Positions 53,954 to 62,877 of a DNA stretch of 64,000 bases are shown piece by piece. The stretch lies in assembly GCF_036250675.1 (NCBI RefSeq), contig NZ_CP109592.1:1054001-1118000 (forward strand), given 5' to 3'. The position numbers and the translations under genes were made by a program. Every line of letters starts with the position of its first letter. Position 1 is the first letter of the stretch. The stretch comes from Streptomyces sp. NBC_01689 (lineage in GTDB: Bacteria > Actinomycetota > Actinomycetes > Streptomycetales > Streptomycetaceae). The notes beneath the pieces are model-generated. The model saw only the letters and a program-made list of their open reading frames with translations. It was not told the origin of the DNA and searched no databases.

Positions 53954-55522
53954 ATGACCGAGTCCGGCCTCCGCGCGTCTCCGGCCGACGCGTCGGCGCT
54001 GCAGTCGGCCGCCAGGCACGACAGCGAGCCGCCCCGGCGCGCCGGGGTGTGCGAGACCCACACCGCGACGTTGTTCTTCGTCGGCGATCGGGCCTACAAG
54101 GCCAAGAAGCCGGTTGACCTGGGATTTCTGGACTACACCACGGTCGAGGCGCGCCGGGCCGCGTGTGAGCGCGAAGTAACCCTCAACCGCCGGTTCGCTC
54201 CCGACGTCTACGTAGGCCTGGGCGAGTTCCGTGGCCCGGATGCGGAGGCGCCTGAACCGGTCGTGGTCATGCGCCGCATGCCGGAGGACCGCCGCCTCTC
54301 CCGTCTCGTACGAGCAGGTGTTCCCGTGGACGACGTCCTTCGGACTCTCGCCCGGCACCTGGCGGCGTGGCATGCCGCCGCACCCCGAGGTCGCGACGTG
54401 GACGAACAGGGCACGCGAGACGCGCTGTTGGCACGATGGGAGGCGAGCTTCGCACAGCTGCACGCGCTGGCCGCGGAGGGAGCAGTGCCGGAGCACGTGA
54501 CGGAGATCGAGCGGCTGGTGCACCGCTATCTCGGCGGCCGTAAGCGGCTGTTCGACAGCCGTATCGAGCAGGGGCGGGTGGTCGACGGCCACGGCGACCT
54601 TCTCGCTGAGGACGTGTTCTGCCTCGATGACGGCCCCCGGGTCCTGGACTGCCTGGAGTTCGACGACCGTCTCCGCTACGTCGACGGCCTGGACGACACC
54701 GCCTTCCTGGCCATGGACCTGGAACGGCTCGGCTTCCCGGACGCCGCGGCGTACTTCCTGGCCAGGTACGGCGAGTACTCCGCGGATCCCGCGCCCCCTT
54801 CCCTGTGGCACCACTACATCGCCTACCGAGCCTTCGTCCGTGCCAAAGTCTCGGTGATCCAGGGCCGCCAGGGAGCGCCCGGCGCGGACGCATCGTCCCG
54901 GAGCCTTGCCGCCATGGCACTGTGCCACCTGCGCACCTCCACCGTCGGCCTCACGCTCGTCGGCGGACTGCCGGGCAGCGGGAAGTCCACGCTCTCCGGA
55001 GCGCTGGCCGACCGGCTGGGGGTGACCCTGCTCAGCAGCGACCGCATCCGCAAAGAACTCGCGGGCATCCCGGCGGAGCAGTCCGCCGCAGCCAGCTATG
55101 GGGAAGGGCTGTACAGGCCCGAGTGGACGGCCAGGACGTACGCCGCCCTGCTCGACCGCGCAGCCCTGCTGCTGTCCTCCGGCGAGTCCGTCGTCCTCGA
55201 CGCCACCTGGTCCGATCCCCTCCAGCGTGAGGCAGCGGTGCAGGTGGCCGAACGCGCCAGCGCCGACCTGGTGGCCCTGCACTGCCATGTGCCGACCGAC
55301 GTGTCCGCAGCCCGCCTGAGCACGCGCGCTCCCGGCGCCTCCGACGCCGACGCCGGGATCGCCGGCGCCATGGCTGCGAAGGAACCGCCGTGGCCTGCAG
55401 CCGTCCCGGTCGACACGAGTGGCGCGCTGGAATCTGCCGTCGCCCGGGCTCTGACGGCGGTACGCCCGTGGCGCAACGCTCAGGCCCCGGTCTTCCGTCG
55501 CCCGTACATGGAGCCGGACTGA
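53954..55522 (+). CDS. APH-fold plus P-loop (AAA_33) fusion, Rv2004c-like
   Basis: A 522-residue cytoplasmic fusion; ATG 53954 gives a start matching family length (about 500). The N-terminal part (about 30-330) is an aminoglycoside-phosphotransferase/choline-kinase fold: CETHTATLFFVGDRAYKAKK (Lys), VVDGHGDLLAEDVFCLDD (catalytic loop HGDL), VLDCLEFDDRLRYVDGLDDT. The C-terminal part (about 335-500) is a P-loop kinase: LVGGLPGSGKSTLSGALADR, then LLSSDRIRKELAG and VVLDATWSDPLQR. The same fusion, Rv2004c, is a DosR-regulon protein of M. tuberculosis. Substrate unknown. Confidence 0.88.
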   Translation: MTESGLRASPADASALQSAARHDSEPPRRAGVCETHTATLFFVGDRAYKAKKPVDLGFLDYTTVEARRAACEREVTLNRRFAPDVYVGLGEFRGPDAEAPEPVVVMRRMPEDRRLSRLVRAGVPVDDVLRTLARHLAAWHAAAPRGRDVDEQGTRDALLARWEASFAQLHALAAEGAVPEHVTEIERLVHRYLGGRKRLFDSRIEQGRVVDGHGDLLAEDVFCLDDGPRVLDCLEFDDRLRYVDGLDDTAFLAMDLERLGFPDAAAYFLARYGEYSADPAPPSLWHHYIAYRAFVRAKVSVIQGRQGAPGADASSRSLAAMALCHLRTSTVGLTLVGGLPGSGKSTLSGALADRLGVTLLSSDRIRKELAGIPAEQSAAASYGEGLYRPEWTARTYAALLDRAALLLSSGESVVLDATWSDPLQREAAVQVAERASADLVALHCHVPTDVSAARLSTRAPGASDADAGIAGAMAAKEPPWPAAVPVDTSGALESAVARALTAVRPWRNAQAPVFRRPYMEPD

Positions 55523-55675
55523 GGTGCACGGGCGGCCATGTTGCCCGTGGACACAGTGGGGGGTGACCGTGGAGTGGGTGGAGCGAGGAGTGAAGTCGGT
55601 GCGAGCGCTCGTTTCGTCCACCCCGTGGTTGCTGGAGCTGATGAAGTTTGGCCTGTCTGCCACGAAGCTGCGACG

Positions 55676-56809
55676 ATGCCATCTGCTTCTCGCGGAGGGC
55701 ATTTGTTCGTTTTCGTGTGTGCGGGGTGCGGCGCTGAGGTGACCAACCCACTGTCCCGGGTCGCCCTGCCGGCCCACGCTCATCAGAAGTACGGGAACGG
55801 AATTCAGCTCCCAGTGCTGATGGAATCGGGCACGTTCGCCGTGGAGCCGGAGCCTTGGGGACCGCCGTGGCGGAGATGGGAGGAGATCCATCCGGACGAG
55901 GCGGTGGCCCGCGGCATCTATGCGCCGGTACACGTCCTCTCCGACGGCGCCCCCGGCTCGATCGTCATCGCACCTGGCGACGCCTGCGGCACCCTGCTGA
56001 TCCCGGAGCGGGCCGGCGGCTACTGTTGCGGCCTCGACGGGGCAGACGGTCCCAACATGGCATGTGAGAAGTGCGGCCTGCCCGTGGCGAGCCGAATCGA
56101 CGACTGCTCACTCTGGCAGGCGGTATGGCTTGCCCCCAAAGCCGTGCGCCGCATCCGCGTCGACGGCGGCGACTCCGCACCACTCTCCCGGGCAGAGCTG
56201 TTGGAGGAGGGGATGTGCACTCCTCCGTTCGAGCCGGTCGCCACATGGGGGTCGCGGCTCGGGCCGAACCACTTCTGGTCGTGGAGTCCGCAGTGGGAGG
56301 CCGCGGCCGGTCGGGCACTTGCTCACCTGCTAGCGGCCTCGGAGGGCCGGCGGGTAACCGTCCCGGACGGTCTGAGCAAGGAGGTGTTCCAACGCGCCCT
56401 CGACGCCTTGTTGCCCGCGGGTCCGCCGGCACGGCGCGCTGTCCTGGCCGGACCAGGACAGCCCACCCCCCACGCGGACCCTGACATCGTCCTCGTGCCG
56501 ACCCATCCGCAGACCGGAGAGACTTGGAAGCTGGCAGACCCTGCCCCTAAGGCGTACCCGGTGCCTGTGCCGTTCGGGGTGTGGCTGTGGCTGGCCTTCC
56601 CCAAGCCGCACCTGCCAGTTCCCGCGTCGGGCGGCATGCCCGACGGCGTCCTCCGCGACGACCCGCCCGCACCGCGTCCCCGGTACTTGTTCCGGGCCGA
56701 TCCTGGCGCGTTTCAGCACACCCTGGTCCGGCTACCGGCCGTCCGCAGCTCGTGGTTTCGGGAGATCCTCGAGAACCTTACGCAGCACATGCACGCTGGC
56801 CTCTTCTAG
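55676..56809 (+). CDS. Conserved hypothetical actinobacterial protein
   Basis: About 377 residues, with an N-terminal zinc-ribbon-like pair CAGCGAEVTNPLSRVALPAH and a later Cys cluster GGYCCGLDGADGPNMACEKC. The plan fits a streptomycete family of unknown function that I recognise only by its start. TTG 55703, with GGAGGG 4 nt upstream, is a serious alternative to ATG 55676, because the family begins close to FVFVCAGC. It lies between the Rv2004c-like gene and the ISL3 element, on the same strand as the former. Confidence 0.75.
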   Translation: MPSASRGGHLFVFVCAGCGAEVTNPLSRVALPAHAHQKYGNGIQLPVLMESGTFAVEPEPWGPPWRRWEEIHPDEAVARGIYAPVHVLSDGAPGSIVIAPGDACGTLLIPERAGGYCCGLDGADGPNMACEKCGLPVASRIDDCSLWQAVWLAPKAVRRIRVDGGDSAPLSRAELLEEGMCTPPFEPVATWGSRLGPNHFWSWSPQWEAAAGRALAHLLAASEGRRVTVPDGLSKEVFQRALDALLPAGPPARRAVLAGPGQPTPHADPDIVLVPTHPQTGETWKLADPAPKAYPVPVPFGVWLWLAFPKPHLPVPASGGMPDGVLRDDPPAPRPRYLFRADPGAFQHTLVRLPAVRSSWFREILENLTQHMHAGLF

Positions 56810-57017
56810 CGGACTGCCCACAAGGTGCCGGTAGTCGGTCTCTGACTTGCTCCGCAATCGAACAGCGCCGGACAGCGGTGCCTCCCAAAGTGGTGAACAT
56901 CTGCTGCCCGTTCTCAGGTTCTGGTCCAACTTCTGTGGAGCTCTCACGCTCTGTAACCTGCCGGGACTGGATGGCCCTTCGTGACTCGTTGACAGACCTG
57001 TTTGGGATCATGCCCAC

Positions 57018-57515
57018 ATGGACTTCGACCTCGCCCCACCGACTGGCGTTGGCCCGTTGCAGATCGGTATGACTCGGCACGCGGCCAACGCGGCGCTGGA
57101 CTCGCTCCGCGATCTCTCTGCGATCTCGGAGTCTGATCGGCCGGGGCAGCACGTCTTCCGTCCCAGCGGGCTGATGATCAGCATCGACTGCATGCGAGAC
57201 ATGCTTGAGGCCATCGAGTTGGGAAGGCCGTCATCCCAGACGGACCGAGTGTTGTTTCAGGGTGTGGACGTGTTCGCGCTTCCGGCCCGTGAGGTTGTCC
57301 AGCGCATGGGCGAGTTCACCTCGATCGAGGAAGACCCTGACGACGTTGCTTCATTCATTGCCCCGGACTTGCTGCTGAGCTTCTGGCGTCCATTCGCAGC
57401 CGACGATGAGCCCGAGGAAGAGCAGGGCTACCACTTCAGCTCGGTCCTGCTGGCACGGCCTGGCTACTACGACACCCCTGCTCAGGCCGCGGAGCGACTC
57501 CAACAGAGCTCGTGA
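57018..57515 (+). CDS. Passenger protein of unknown function within the ISL3 element
   Basis: A 165-residue protein starting MDFDLAPPTGVGPLQIGMTR. It contains two similar-looking halves (a GxGPLQIGMTRHAANAAL segment near the start, and DVFALPAREVVQRMGEFTSI later), a central VFRPSGLMISIDCMRDMLEA, and an acidic stretch DDEPEEEQ before GYHFSSVLLARPGYY. I recognise it only as a streptomycete hypothetical family. No catalytic or DNA-binding motif is visible. It lies between the left inverted repeat and the convergent transposase (8 nt between stops), so it moves with the element. It may be a captured gene or an accessory factor. Confidence 0.75.
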   Translation: MDFDLAPPTGVGPLQIGMTRHAANAALDSLRDLSAISESDRPGQHVFRPSGLMISIDCMRDMLEAIELGRPSSQTDRVLFQGVDVFALPAREVVQRMGEFTSIEEDPDDVASFIAPDLLLSFWRPFAADDEPEEEQGYHFSSVLLARPGYYDTPAQAAERLQQSS

Positions 57516-57523
57516 CAGGCCCG

Positions 57524-59116
57524 TCAGGACGCTAGCAAGACTCGTTTCCGCAAGAGGCCGAACCCGGCCCGACCGTACATCTGGCGCTTGATCATTTTGA
57601 TCCGGTTGACGTGGCCTTCGACGACGCCGGAGCTCCACGGCAGTGTGAGGCCGGCGGTGACGGCGGCGAGATCGCGTTCGAGGCCGTTGACGAAGGTGTG
57701 GAGGCTGGGTAGGTCGTCGGCGCGGACCGCCTTGATCCACTGAGGCAGCTGGTCGCCCTGGAGCTGGGTGAGCATCTTTCCGAACGCGCGGACGTGCCAG
57801 GTGAGTGCATCCAGTTCGGGGCAGCCGGCGAGGACGGCTTTGAGCTTCAGGCGCTCGCTCTCCGGCAGGGTATCGGGGTGGGTCAGGATCCAGCTGGTGA
57901 CCGTGCGTGGGGACGGTGGGCGGGATGCTGGTGCAGTTGGGGTTGTGCGGAACGGTTGGAGGTGCGCGCGGACGGCTCCGTAGCCGCCGGTGTAGCCGTG
58001 AGCCTTGAGCTCTTCCCAGAGGGTCCAGGCGTTCGTGCAGCCTTCGGCCCATCGCTCGTGCAGGTAGGGCTTGAAGTCGTCGAGCTTGGTCGGGCGGTTC
58101 TGCCACTGCCCTTGGAAGAGGTCTTCCGGCCTGGCGGCGTCGGCCAGCCGTTGGACGGTTCGGTAGGTCATGCCGAGCTGGCGCTGGATCGAGCGTCGGC
58201 TGTGGCCTGCAACCAGCAGCGCGTGGACGGTGGCGTGCTTGGCCCGGGTCCGATCGGCGAAACGGTGCCCGGTTGGCCATGGCGACCCGCTCTCGACCGG
58301 GGCCGGCGCCTTCTCCGGCACCGACTCTACGAAGGTCACACGGAGGCACCGGCGGTGGTGGGAGACACACCGCTCGGCCGCTTCGCCGAGGTTGCGCCAC
58401 AGGTGGAACCGGTCGGCGACCTGGACCGCAGTGGGCGCCCCGATCCTGGCCCCCTCGGCGAAGAACGGAGCACGGTCACGGCAGACGACCTCGATCCCCC
58501 GGCGTTCGGCCAGCCAGGCCGCGACAGTGCCCGCCTCACGATCCGGCAGCAGGTCAACCGGCCTGCGAGTCTCGACGTCGACCAGCACAGTCCCGTAGAC
58601 ACGGCCCTTTCGCATCGCGTACTCGTCGACACCGACCACCCGTGGGACCTGTGGCTGGGGTTCCGGGAGGGCATCGACCAGCCGCAGGACCGTATTCCGG
58701 CTGATCTTCGCCCCGAAGATGTCGGCCAGCCTGGCACCGGCACGGCCGGCTAATGCGAGGCCGATCTCGGCCAGGACTGACCGCATGCGTTCGGTCCGCT
58801 GGCTGTACCGCCGGGTCAGGCCCGCGACCTGTTCGACGAACGTCCGGCGCACGCAGGAGACGTCCTTGCACGTGAAGCGCCGGACACGAAGTCGCAGCAC
58901 CACCCGCCGTCCCGCTACGGGGAGGTCAGCAGGAAACCGCAGGTAAGAGCCGTGCACTTGCCCTGACCAGCTCCCACAACCCGGGCACCGAGCCCCAGCC
59001 GTCCGACATCTGACACCGACCCGAATCACCTCGCCATCGTCCTGCACCGACTCCACCCTGATCCCCGGATCCGCCAGGAAGAGCAGCTCTTCCAGCCGGA
59101 GTAGTACCTCGCGCAC
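57524..59116 (-). CDS. ISL3-family transposase
   Basis: A 530-residue transposase, GTG start. The N-terminus has a zinc-binding region (RCPGCGSWSGQVHGSYLRFP, FTCKDVSCVRRTF). The DDE core shows VVGVDEYAMRKGRVYGTVLV (first Asp), TAVQVADRFHLWRNLGEAAE (second Asp) and the C-terminal TLPWSSGVVEGHVNRIKMIK, RQMYGRAGFGLLRKRVLLAS (Glu). A long insertion before the last motif, with an HTH (GHSRRSIQRQLGMTYRTVQR), is normal in larger ISL3 members. Complete. Confidence 0.9.
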   Translation of the reverse strand: MREVLLRLEELLFLADPGIRVESVQDDGEVIRVGVRCRTAGARCPGCGSWSGQVHGSYLRFPADLPVAGRRVVLRLRVRRFTCKDVSCVRRTFVEQVAGLTRRYSQRTERMRSVLAEIGLALAGRAGARLADIFGAKISRNTVLRLVDALPEPQPQVPRVVGVDEYAMRKGRVYGTVLVDVETRRPVDLLPDREAGTVAAWLAERRGIEVVCRDRAPFFAEGARIGAPTAVQVADRFHLWRNLGEAAERCVSHHRRCLRVTFVESVPEKAPAPVESGSPWPTGHRFADRTRAKHATVHALLVAGHSRRSIQRQLGMTYRTVQRLADAARPEDLFQGQWQNRPTKLDDFKPYLHERWAEGCTNAWTLWEELKAHGYTGGYGAVRAHLQPFRTTPTAPASRPPSPRTVTSWILTHPDTLPESERLKLKAVLAGCPELDALTWHVRAFGKMLTQLQGDQLPQWIKAVRADDLPSLHTFVNGLERDLAAVTAGLTLPWSSGVVEGHVNRIKMIKRQMYGRAGFGLLRKRVLLAS

Positions 59117-59245
59117 AGCCCAGAACCATCAGCCCGGATGTCGTCGGCACCAGCAGTTTCCAGACGATCCCGCGAGATCTACCAGCAAGATCAACAGTCA
59201 CAGGGAGTAGGCACACCACAGAAGTTGGACAAGAACCCGTTCTCA

Positions 59246-60245
59246 TGAACAAAGCCACAGGTCGTACGGACCGGTCCTCGGTGTGGTCCGCATCAGCATG
59301 CGCAGGGCCGTCGGCGCCGCGTACCAGACACTCACCCGCTGCTCGGCGAGGATCCGGTACCAGCGGCGGGCGTCGTAGTCGCCTTCGTCCACCACGACCG
59401 TCACGCCGTGCATGAGCGGGGCGATGACCCCGTAGGACATTCCGGTGACCCACCCCGGATCGGCCGTGCACCAGAACACGTCGTCCTCATGGAGGTCGAG
59501 GGCGTACAGCGCGGTCGTGTAGTGGGCTACGGCCGCCTCGTGCACGTGCACCGCGCCCTTGGGGACCCCCGTCGTGCCGCTCGTGAAGTGCAACAGGGCC
59601 ATGTCGTGGGGCGATGTCGGCGGGATGGTGAAGGTGGTCGGCCGCGTCGGCCATGAGCGTGTCGAGGGACAGGGTGCCAGGCAGCTCGTCCGCCCCGTCA
59701 CCGACGATCAGCACGTAGCGCAGGGTGGCGAGGCCGCGGTGTCGCGCGGCGACCTTCCTGCGGAACAGGTCCGCCGTGGTCACCAGCACCTGCGCGTCGC
59801 CCAGCGTCATCCGCTGGAACACCGGGTCCGGCCCGAACGCCGAGAACAGCGGGCACAGCACACCGGTGTTCTTCAGGGTGCCGAGTACCACGGTGTACAG
59901 CTGGAGACAGCGCCCCAGCAGCGTCACCACCCGGTCGCCGTGACCGACCCCGAGGCCGCGGAGCACGTTGGCGAAACGTGCCGTCGAACGGGCCAACTCA
60001 CCATAAGTCACCGAGGTGACGGAGTCGTCCCGACCGACGCAGCGCAGCGCGACCGCCGTTGCATGGCCGGATGCCACGTGCCGGTCAACGGCTTCGTGCG
60101 CGATATTCAGTCCCCGCCCGCCGGGCAGCCCCTCCAGCCTGCTCCGCGCCGCCTGCCACGAGAAGTCCGCGCACTCCTTGTCGTAGTCGCGCAGATTGGG
60201 GGCGACACGCGGCGGGGCATCCTTACGGATGGTCTCCCAGGGCAT
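59246..60245 (-). pseudogene. Acetyl-CoA synthetase-like gene, frameshifted and truncated
   Basis: From ATG 60243-60245 the frame reads MPWETIRKDAPPRVAPNLRD, later VTYGELARSTARFANVLRGL, an AMP-forming acyl-CoA synthetase N-terminus. Near 59640 it shifts, and the AMP-binding motif [20 protein letters not shown] appears in another frame, followed by [20 protein letters not shown]. Similarity stops at TTPRTGPYD near 59262, before the C-terminal half; the ISL3 element begins 24 nt away. Both defects make it nonfunctional. Confidence 0.8.
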
Positions 60246-60317
60246 GGCGGCCCTCCTTCCTTCGGGCCTGCTCCTACCACAGCACAGCCAGTGGCCGCCG
60301 GCACCTGCAGAGTCCGA

Positions 60318-60584
60318 TCAGCGAGGCCTCGGCCTATGGGCAGCGAGGCGCTCGCGGGCTTCGGTATAGGCGTCCGTGTCGATCTCTCCCGAGGCATAGC
60401 GCCGGTCGAGGATCTCCTCCGGGGTCTCCCGGGGCTCGTCGTCCGCCAAGCTGTGGCTGCGATGAGAGGCGCCATCGGTCATGGCGTGCGTCAGACGGAT
60501 CACGGCCCACACGGCGAGGACGATCAGTGCGATCCACAGCAGAGGCATGAACGTCATCCAGGCCCAGCCGCCGTACCAGTACAT
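60318..60584 (-). CDS. SHOCT-domain small membrane protein
   Basis: An 88-residue protein; ATG 60584 follows GGGGAGG. One membrane helix (WMTFMPLLWIALIVLAVWAV), a His/Asp-rich linker, then a SHOCT domain TPEEILDRRYASGEIDTDAY TEARERL. Such short proteins are common around oxygen-stress and heavy-metal genes in actinobacteria. It is divergent from the hydrogenase operon and may share its control region. Role unknown. Confidence 0.85.
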   Translation of the reverse strand: MYWYGGWAWMTFMPLLWIALIVLAVWAVIRLTHAMTDGASHRSHSLADDEPRETPEEILDRRYASGEIDTDAYTEARERLAAHRPRPR

Positions 60585-60891
60585 CCGGGCCACCTCCCCT
60601 GCGTGATTTCGAACAGCGTCCCTTGTGGTCATGGTGAGCCTCCGCCGGGCTGCGTCACCACGGGCCATTCGGCCTCGCTCCCGAGCCGATCGGCACGTCG
60701 TGTGGCCGTCGGCCGTGATCCACCTCCCGCCACCCGGCGCTGCGGTGGCTCGGGGCAACGGAACCAATGGATCCCGCGTACGGGCCCGGGTGGCTCTGTC
60801 GGCGCGGCACCATGCCGGAAATGCTGACATCGTGGGCTTGTGGGGACGGCGTGGTTCGATGTGCCGTCCGCTGCGATAAAGGAGGTCGGTC
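60585..60891. promoter_or_regulatory. Divergent control region of the hydrogenase operon
   Basis: About 307 bases with no gene. An inverted repeat GGACGGC-N12-GCCGTCC lies at 60844-60869, shortly before the AAAGGAGG ribosome site of the first hydrogenase gene. It could be an operator for a redox or hypoxia regulator; no match to the mycobacterial DosR box is claimed. Confidence 0.4.
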
Positions 60892-62061
60892 ATGAGCGCC
60901 GACGCCGAGGTGAACACCCCCCGGCCACCCGCATCCGACGAGCTCGTCATGGGCAAGGACGGCATGGGCGCGCTCGTGGACGTGCTGGTCCGGCGCGGAT
61001 TCACCGTGGTCGGACCCACTGTGCGGGACGGCGCGATCGTGCTGGCGGAGCTGCTGTCGGCCGACGAGCTGCCGTACGGATGGGGCGTGGAGCTGGAGGC
61101 CGGGCGGTACCGCCTGCGGGAGCGGTCGGATGGCGCGGCCTTCGCGAACGCGGCGGGTCCCCAGTCCTGGAAGTCCTTCCTGCATCCGGCGCGCATACGG
61201 GAGTGGAGCGCCGACCGGGTGGAGGGGGAGCTGGTCCTCACCGCCGACCAGGCCCCGCCCCCGCGGTACGCCTTCCTGGGTGTGCGCCCCTGCGATCTGC
61301 GGGCCATCGCCATCCAGGACCAGGTACTGACCGGCGGCGCGTACCGCGACGCCACCTACCAGGGGCGGCGCTCCGGGGCCCTGCTGATCGTGGTCGAGTG
61401 CACGGAGCCCGGCGCCACGTGCTTCTGCGTCTCCATGGGCACCGGGCCCGCTGCCGGTCCCGGCTACGACCTGGTGATGACCGAGGTGGTTGACGAGGAC
61501 GGCCACCGCTTCTGGATTCGCAGCGGCAGCCCGGAAGGCGCGGAGATCCTGGCCGAACTGCCCGCCCGTCCGGCCGACCCGGAAACCCGGGAGACGGCTC
61601 GCGCAGCCGTCACAGCCGCCGCGGACCGCATGGGACGGACCATGCCTGAGGCGGATCTGCGGGAGCTGATGGCCGGCACGCTCGACGCGCCCCGCTGGGA
61701 CGATGTCGCCGGGCGGTGCCTGACGTGCGGCAACTGCACCATGGTGTGCCCCACCTGCTTCTGCACCACCACCGAGGACGTCACGGACCTCACCGGCGAC
61801 CACGCCGAGCGGTGGCGGTTGTGGGACTCCTGCTTCGACCTGGACTTCTCCCAGCTGCACGGCGGTCCGGTCCGCGCCTCCTCGCGCAGCCGCTATCGGC
61901 AGTGGATGACCCACAAACTCGGTACCTGGTACGACCAGTTCGGCTCGTCGGGCTGCGTGGGCTGCGGGCGCTGCATCGTGTGGTGCCCGGTCGGTATCGA
62001 CATCACAGAGGAAGCGGCTGCCCTGCACGAATGGACGGCAGCGGAGCCTCGGGGGGGATGA
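60892..62061 (+). CDS. hyhB: Group 3b [NiFe] hydrogenase, beta (Fe-S) subunit
   Basis: A 389-residue electron-transfer subunit that passes electrons between the hydrogenase small subunit and the flavin subunit. Two 4Fe-4S clusters are visible near the C-terminus: CLTCGNCTMVCPTC (about 275-290) and CVGCGRCIVWCP (about 355-366). An N-terminal region has RPCDLRAIAIQD and VVECTEPGATCFC, typical of HyhB/sulfhydrogenase beta. AAAGGAGG precedes the ATG. Its TGA overlaps the next ATG (ATGA), so the four genes form an operon. The gene order is as I remember for the hypoxia-induced Hyh of Mycobacterium smegmatis. Confidence 0.9.
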   Translation: MSADAEVNTPRPPASDELVMGKDGMGALVDVLVRRGFTVVGPTVRDGAIVLAELLSADELPYGWGVELEAGRYRLRERSDGAAFANAAGPQSWKSFLHPARIREWSADRVEGELVLTADQAPPPRYAFLGVRPCDLRAIAIQDQVLTGGAYRDATYQGRRSGALLIVVECTEPGATCFCVSMGTGPAAGPGYDLVMTEVVDEDGHRFWIRSGSPEGAEILAELPARPADPETRETARAAVTAAADRMGRTMPEADLRELMAGTLDAPRWDDVAGRCLTCGNCTMVCPTCFCTTTEDVTDLTGDHAERWRLWDSCFDLDFSQLHGGPVRASSRSRYRQWMTHKLGTWYDQFGSSGCVGCGRCIVWCPVGIDITEEAAALHEWTAAEPRGG

Positions 62062-62876
62062 CCACCGTGCCGCCCCCGCTGCCCTATCGCGTCGCCGCCA
62101 CCTGGGCCGAGACCGCCGACACCCGGTCGATCGAGCTGGTACCGACCGGGGAGGCACTCGCCCCCTTCGCACCGGGACAATTCGCGATGATCTACGCGTT
62201 CGGGGTCGGCGAGGTGCCCATCTCCGCCAGTGCCCTGCGCGGCCGCCACGGGGGTCTTGTGCACACCGTGCGCGCGGTGGGCGCGGTCTCGACCGCGCTG
62301 TACCGGCTGCGCCCGGGTGACAGCGTCGGACTCAGCGGGCCGTACGGCACCGGCTGGGACCTCGAAGCGGCAGCCGGACACGACGTTCTGGTGGTCGCCG
62401 GCGGCATCGGCCTGGCTCCGCTGCGGCCGGTCGTGCACACGGTCCTGGATCGGCCGGCGGACTACGGCCGGCTCACCGTCCTGGTGGGCGCCCGCACCCC
62501 CGCCGACATTGTCTTCCAGGACGAGATCGAGAGCTGGCGCGGCCCGGCCCAGGTCGAGGTGACCGTCGACCGCCCCGGTCCGGGCTGGCAGCGCGCGGTG
62601 GGCGTCGTCACCACGCTTCTGGACCGTCTCGCCCTGCGTCCCGAACGGACGTGCGCACTGGTGTGCGGACCCGAGGTGATGATGCGGCACACCGCACGCG
62701 ATCTCGTGACCCGCGGGCTGGTCCCGCACCGCGTCCAGGTGTCCCTGGAACGGAACATGCACTGCGCCACCGGCCACTGCGGCCACTGCCAGCTCGGCCC
62801 GCTCCTGCTGTGCCGGGACGGCCCGGTCGTCGGCTACGTCCGTGTGGTAGATCTGCTCCTCGTGAGGGAGTTGTGA
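62058..62876 (+). CDS. hyhG: Group 3b [NiFe] hydrogenase, gamma (FAD/NAD(P)-binding) subunit
   Basis: A 272-residue ferredoxin-reductase-like subunit that exchanges electrons with NADP(H). FAD-binding part about 1-100 ([20 protein letters not shown]), pyridine-nucleotide part with [20 protein letters not shown] and [18 protein letters not shown], and a C-terminal 2Fe-2S site in [24 protein letters not shown]. The length is normal. It overlaps the beta subunit by 4 nt and is followed after 1 nt by the small-subunit start. Confidence 0.9.
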   Translation: MTTVPPPLPYRVAATWAETADTRSIELVPTGEALAPFAPGQFAMIYAFGVGEVPISASALRGRHGGLVHTVRAVGAVSTALYRLRPGDSVGLSGPYGTGWDLEAAAGHDVLVVAGGIGLAPLRPVVHTVLDRPADYGRLTVLVGARTPADIVFQDEIESWRGPAQVEVTVDRPGPGWQRAVGVVTTLLDRLALRPERTCALVCGPEVMMRHTARDLVTRGLVPHRVQVSLERNMHCATGHCGHCQLGPLLLCRDGPVVGYVRVVDLLLVREL

Positions 62877-62877
62877 C

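Larger units (their letters stand above)
56917..59237 (-). mobile_element. ISL3-family insertion sequence carrying a passenger gene (2321 bp)
   Basis: Inverted ends GGTTCTGGTCCAACTTCTGT (left) and the complement of GGTTCTTGTCCAACTTCTGT (right). The 8-bp target duplication CGTTCTCA lies at 56909-56916 and 59238-59245, exactly the length ISL3 elements make. Inside are the transposase (minus strand) and an unrelated plus-strand gene at 57018-57515. Confidence 0.92.

Noticed and set aside
53804..55933. A 709-codon minus-strand frame.
   Set aside because: Antisense of the Rv2004c-like gene; no motif, atypical composition.
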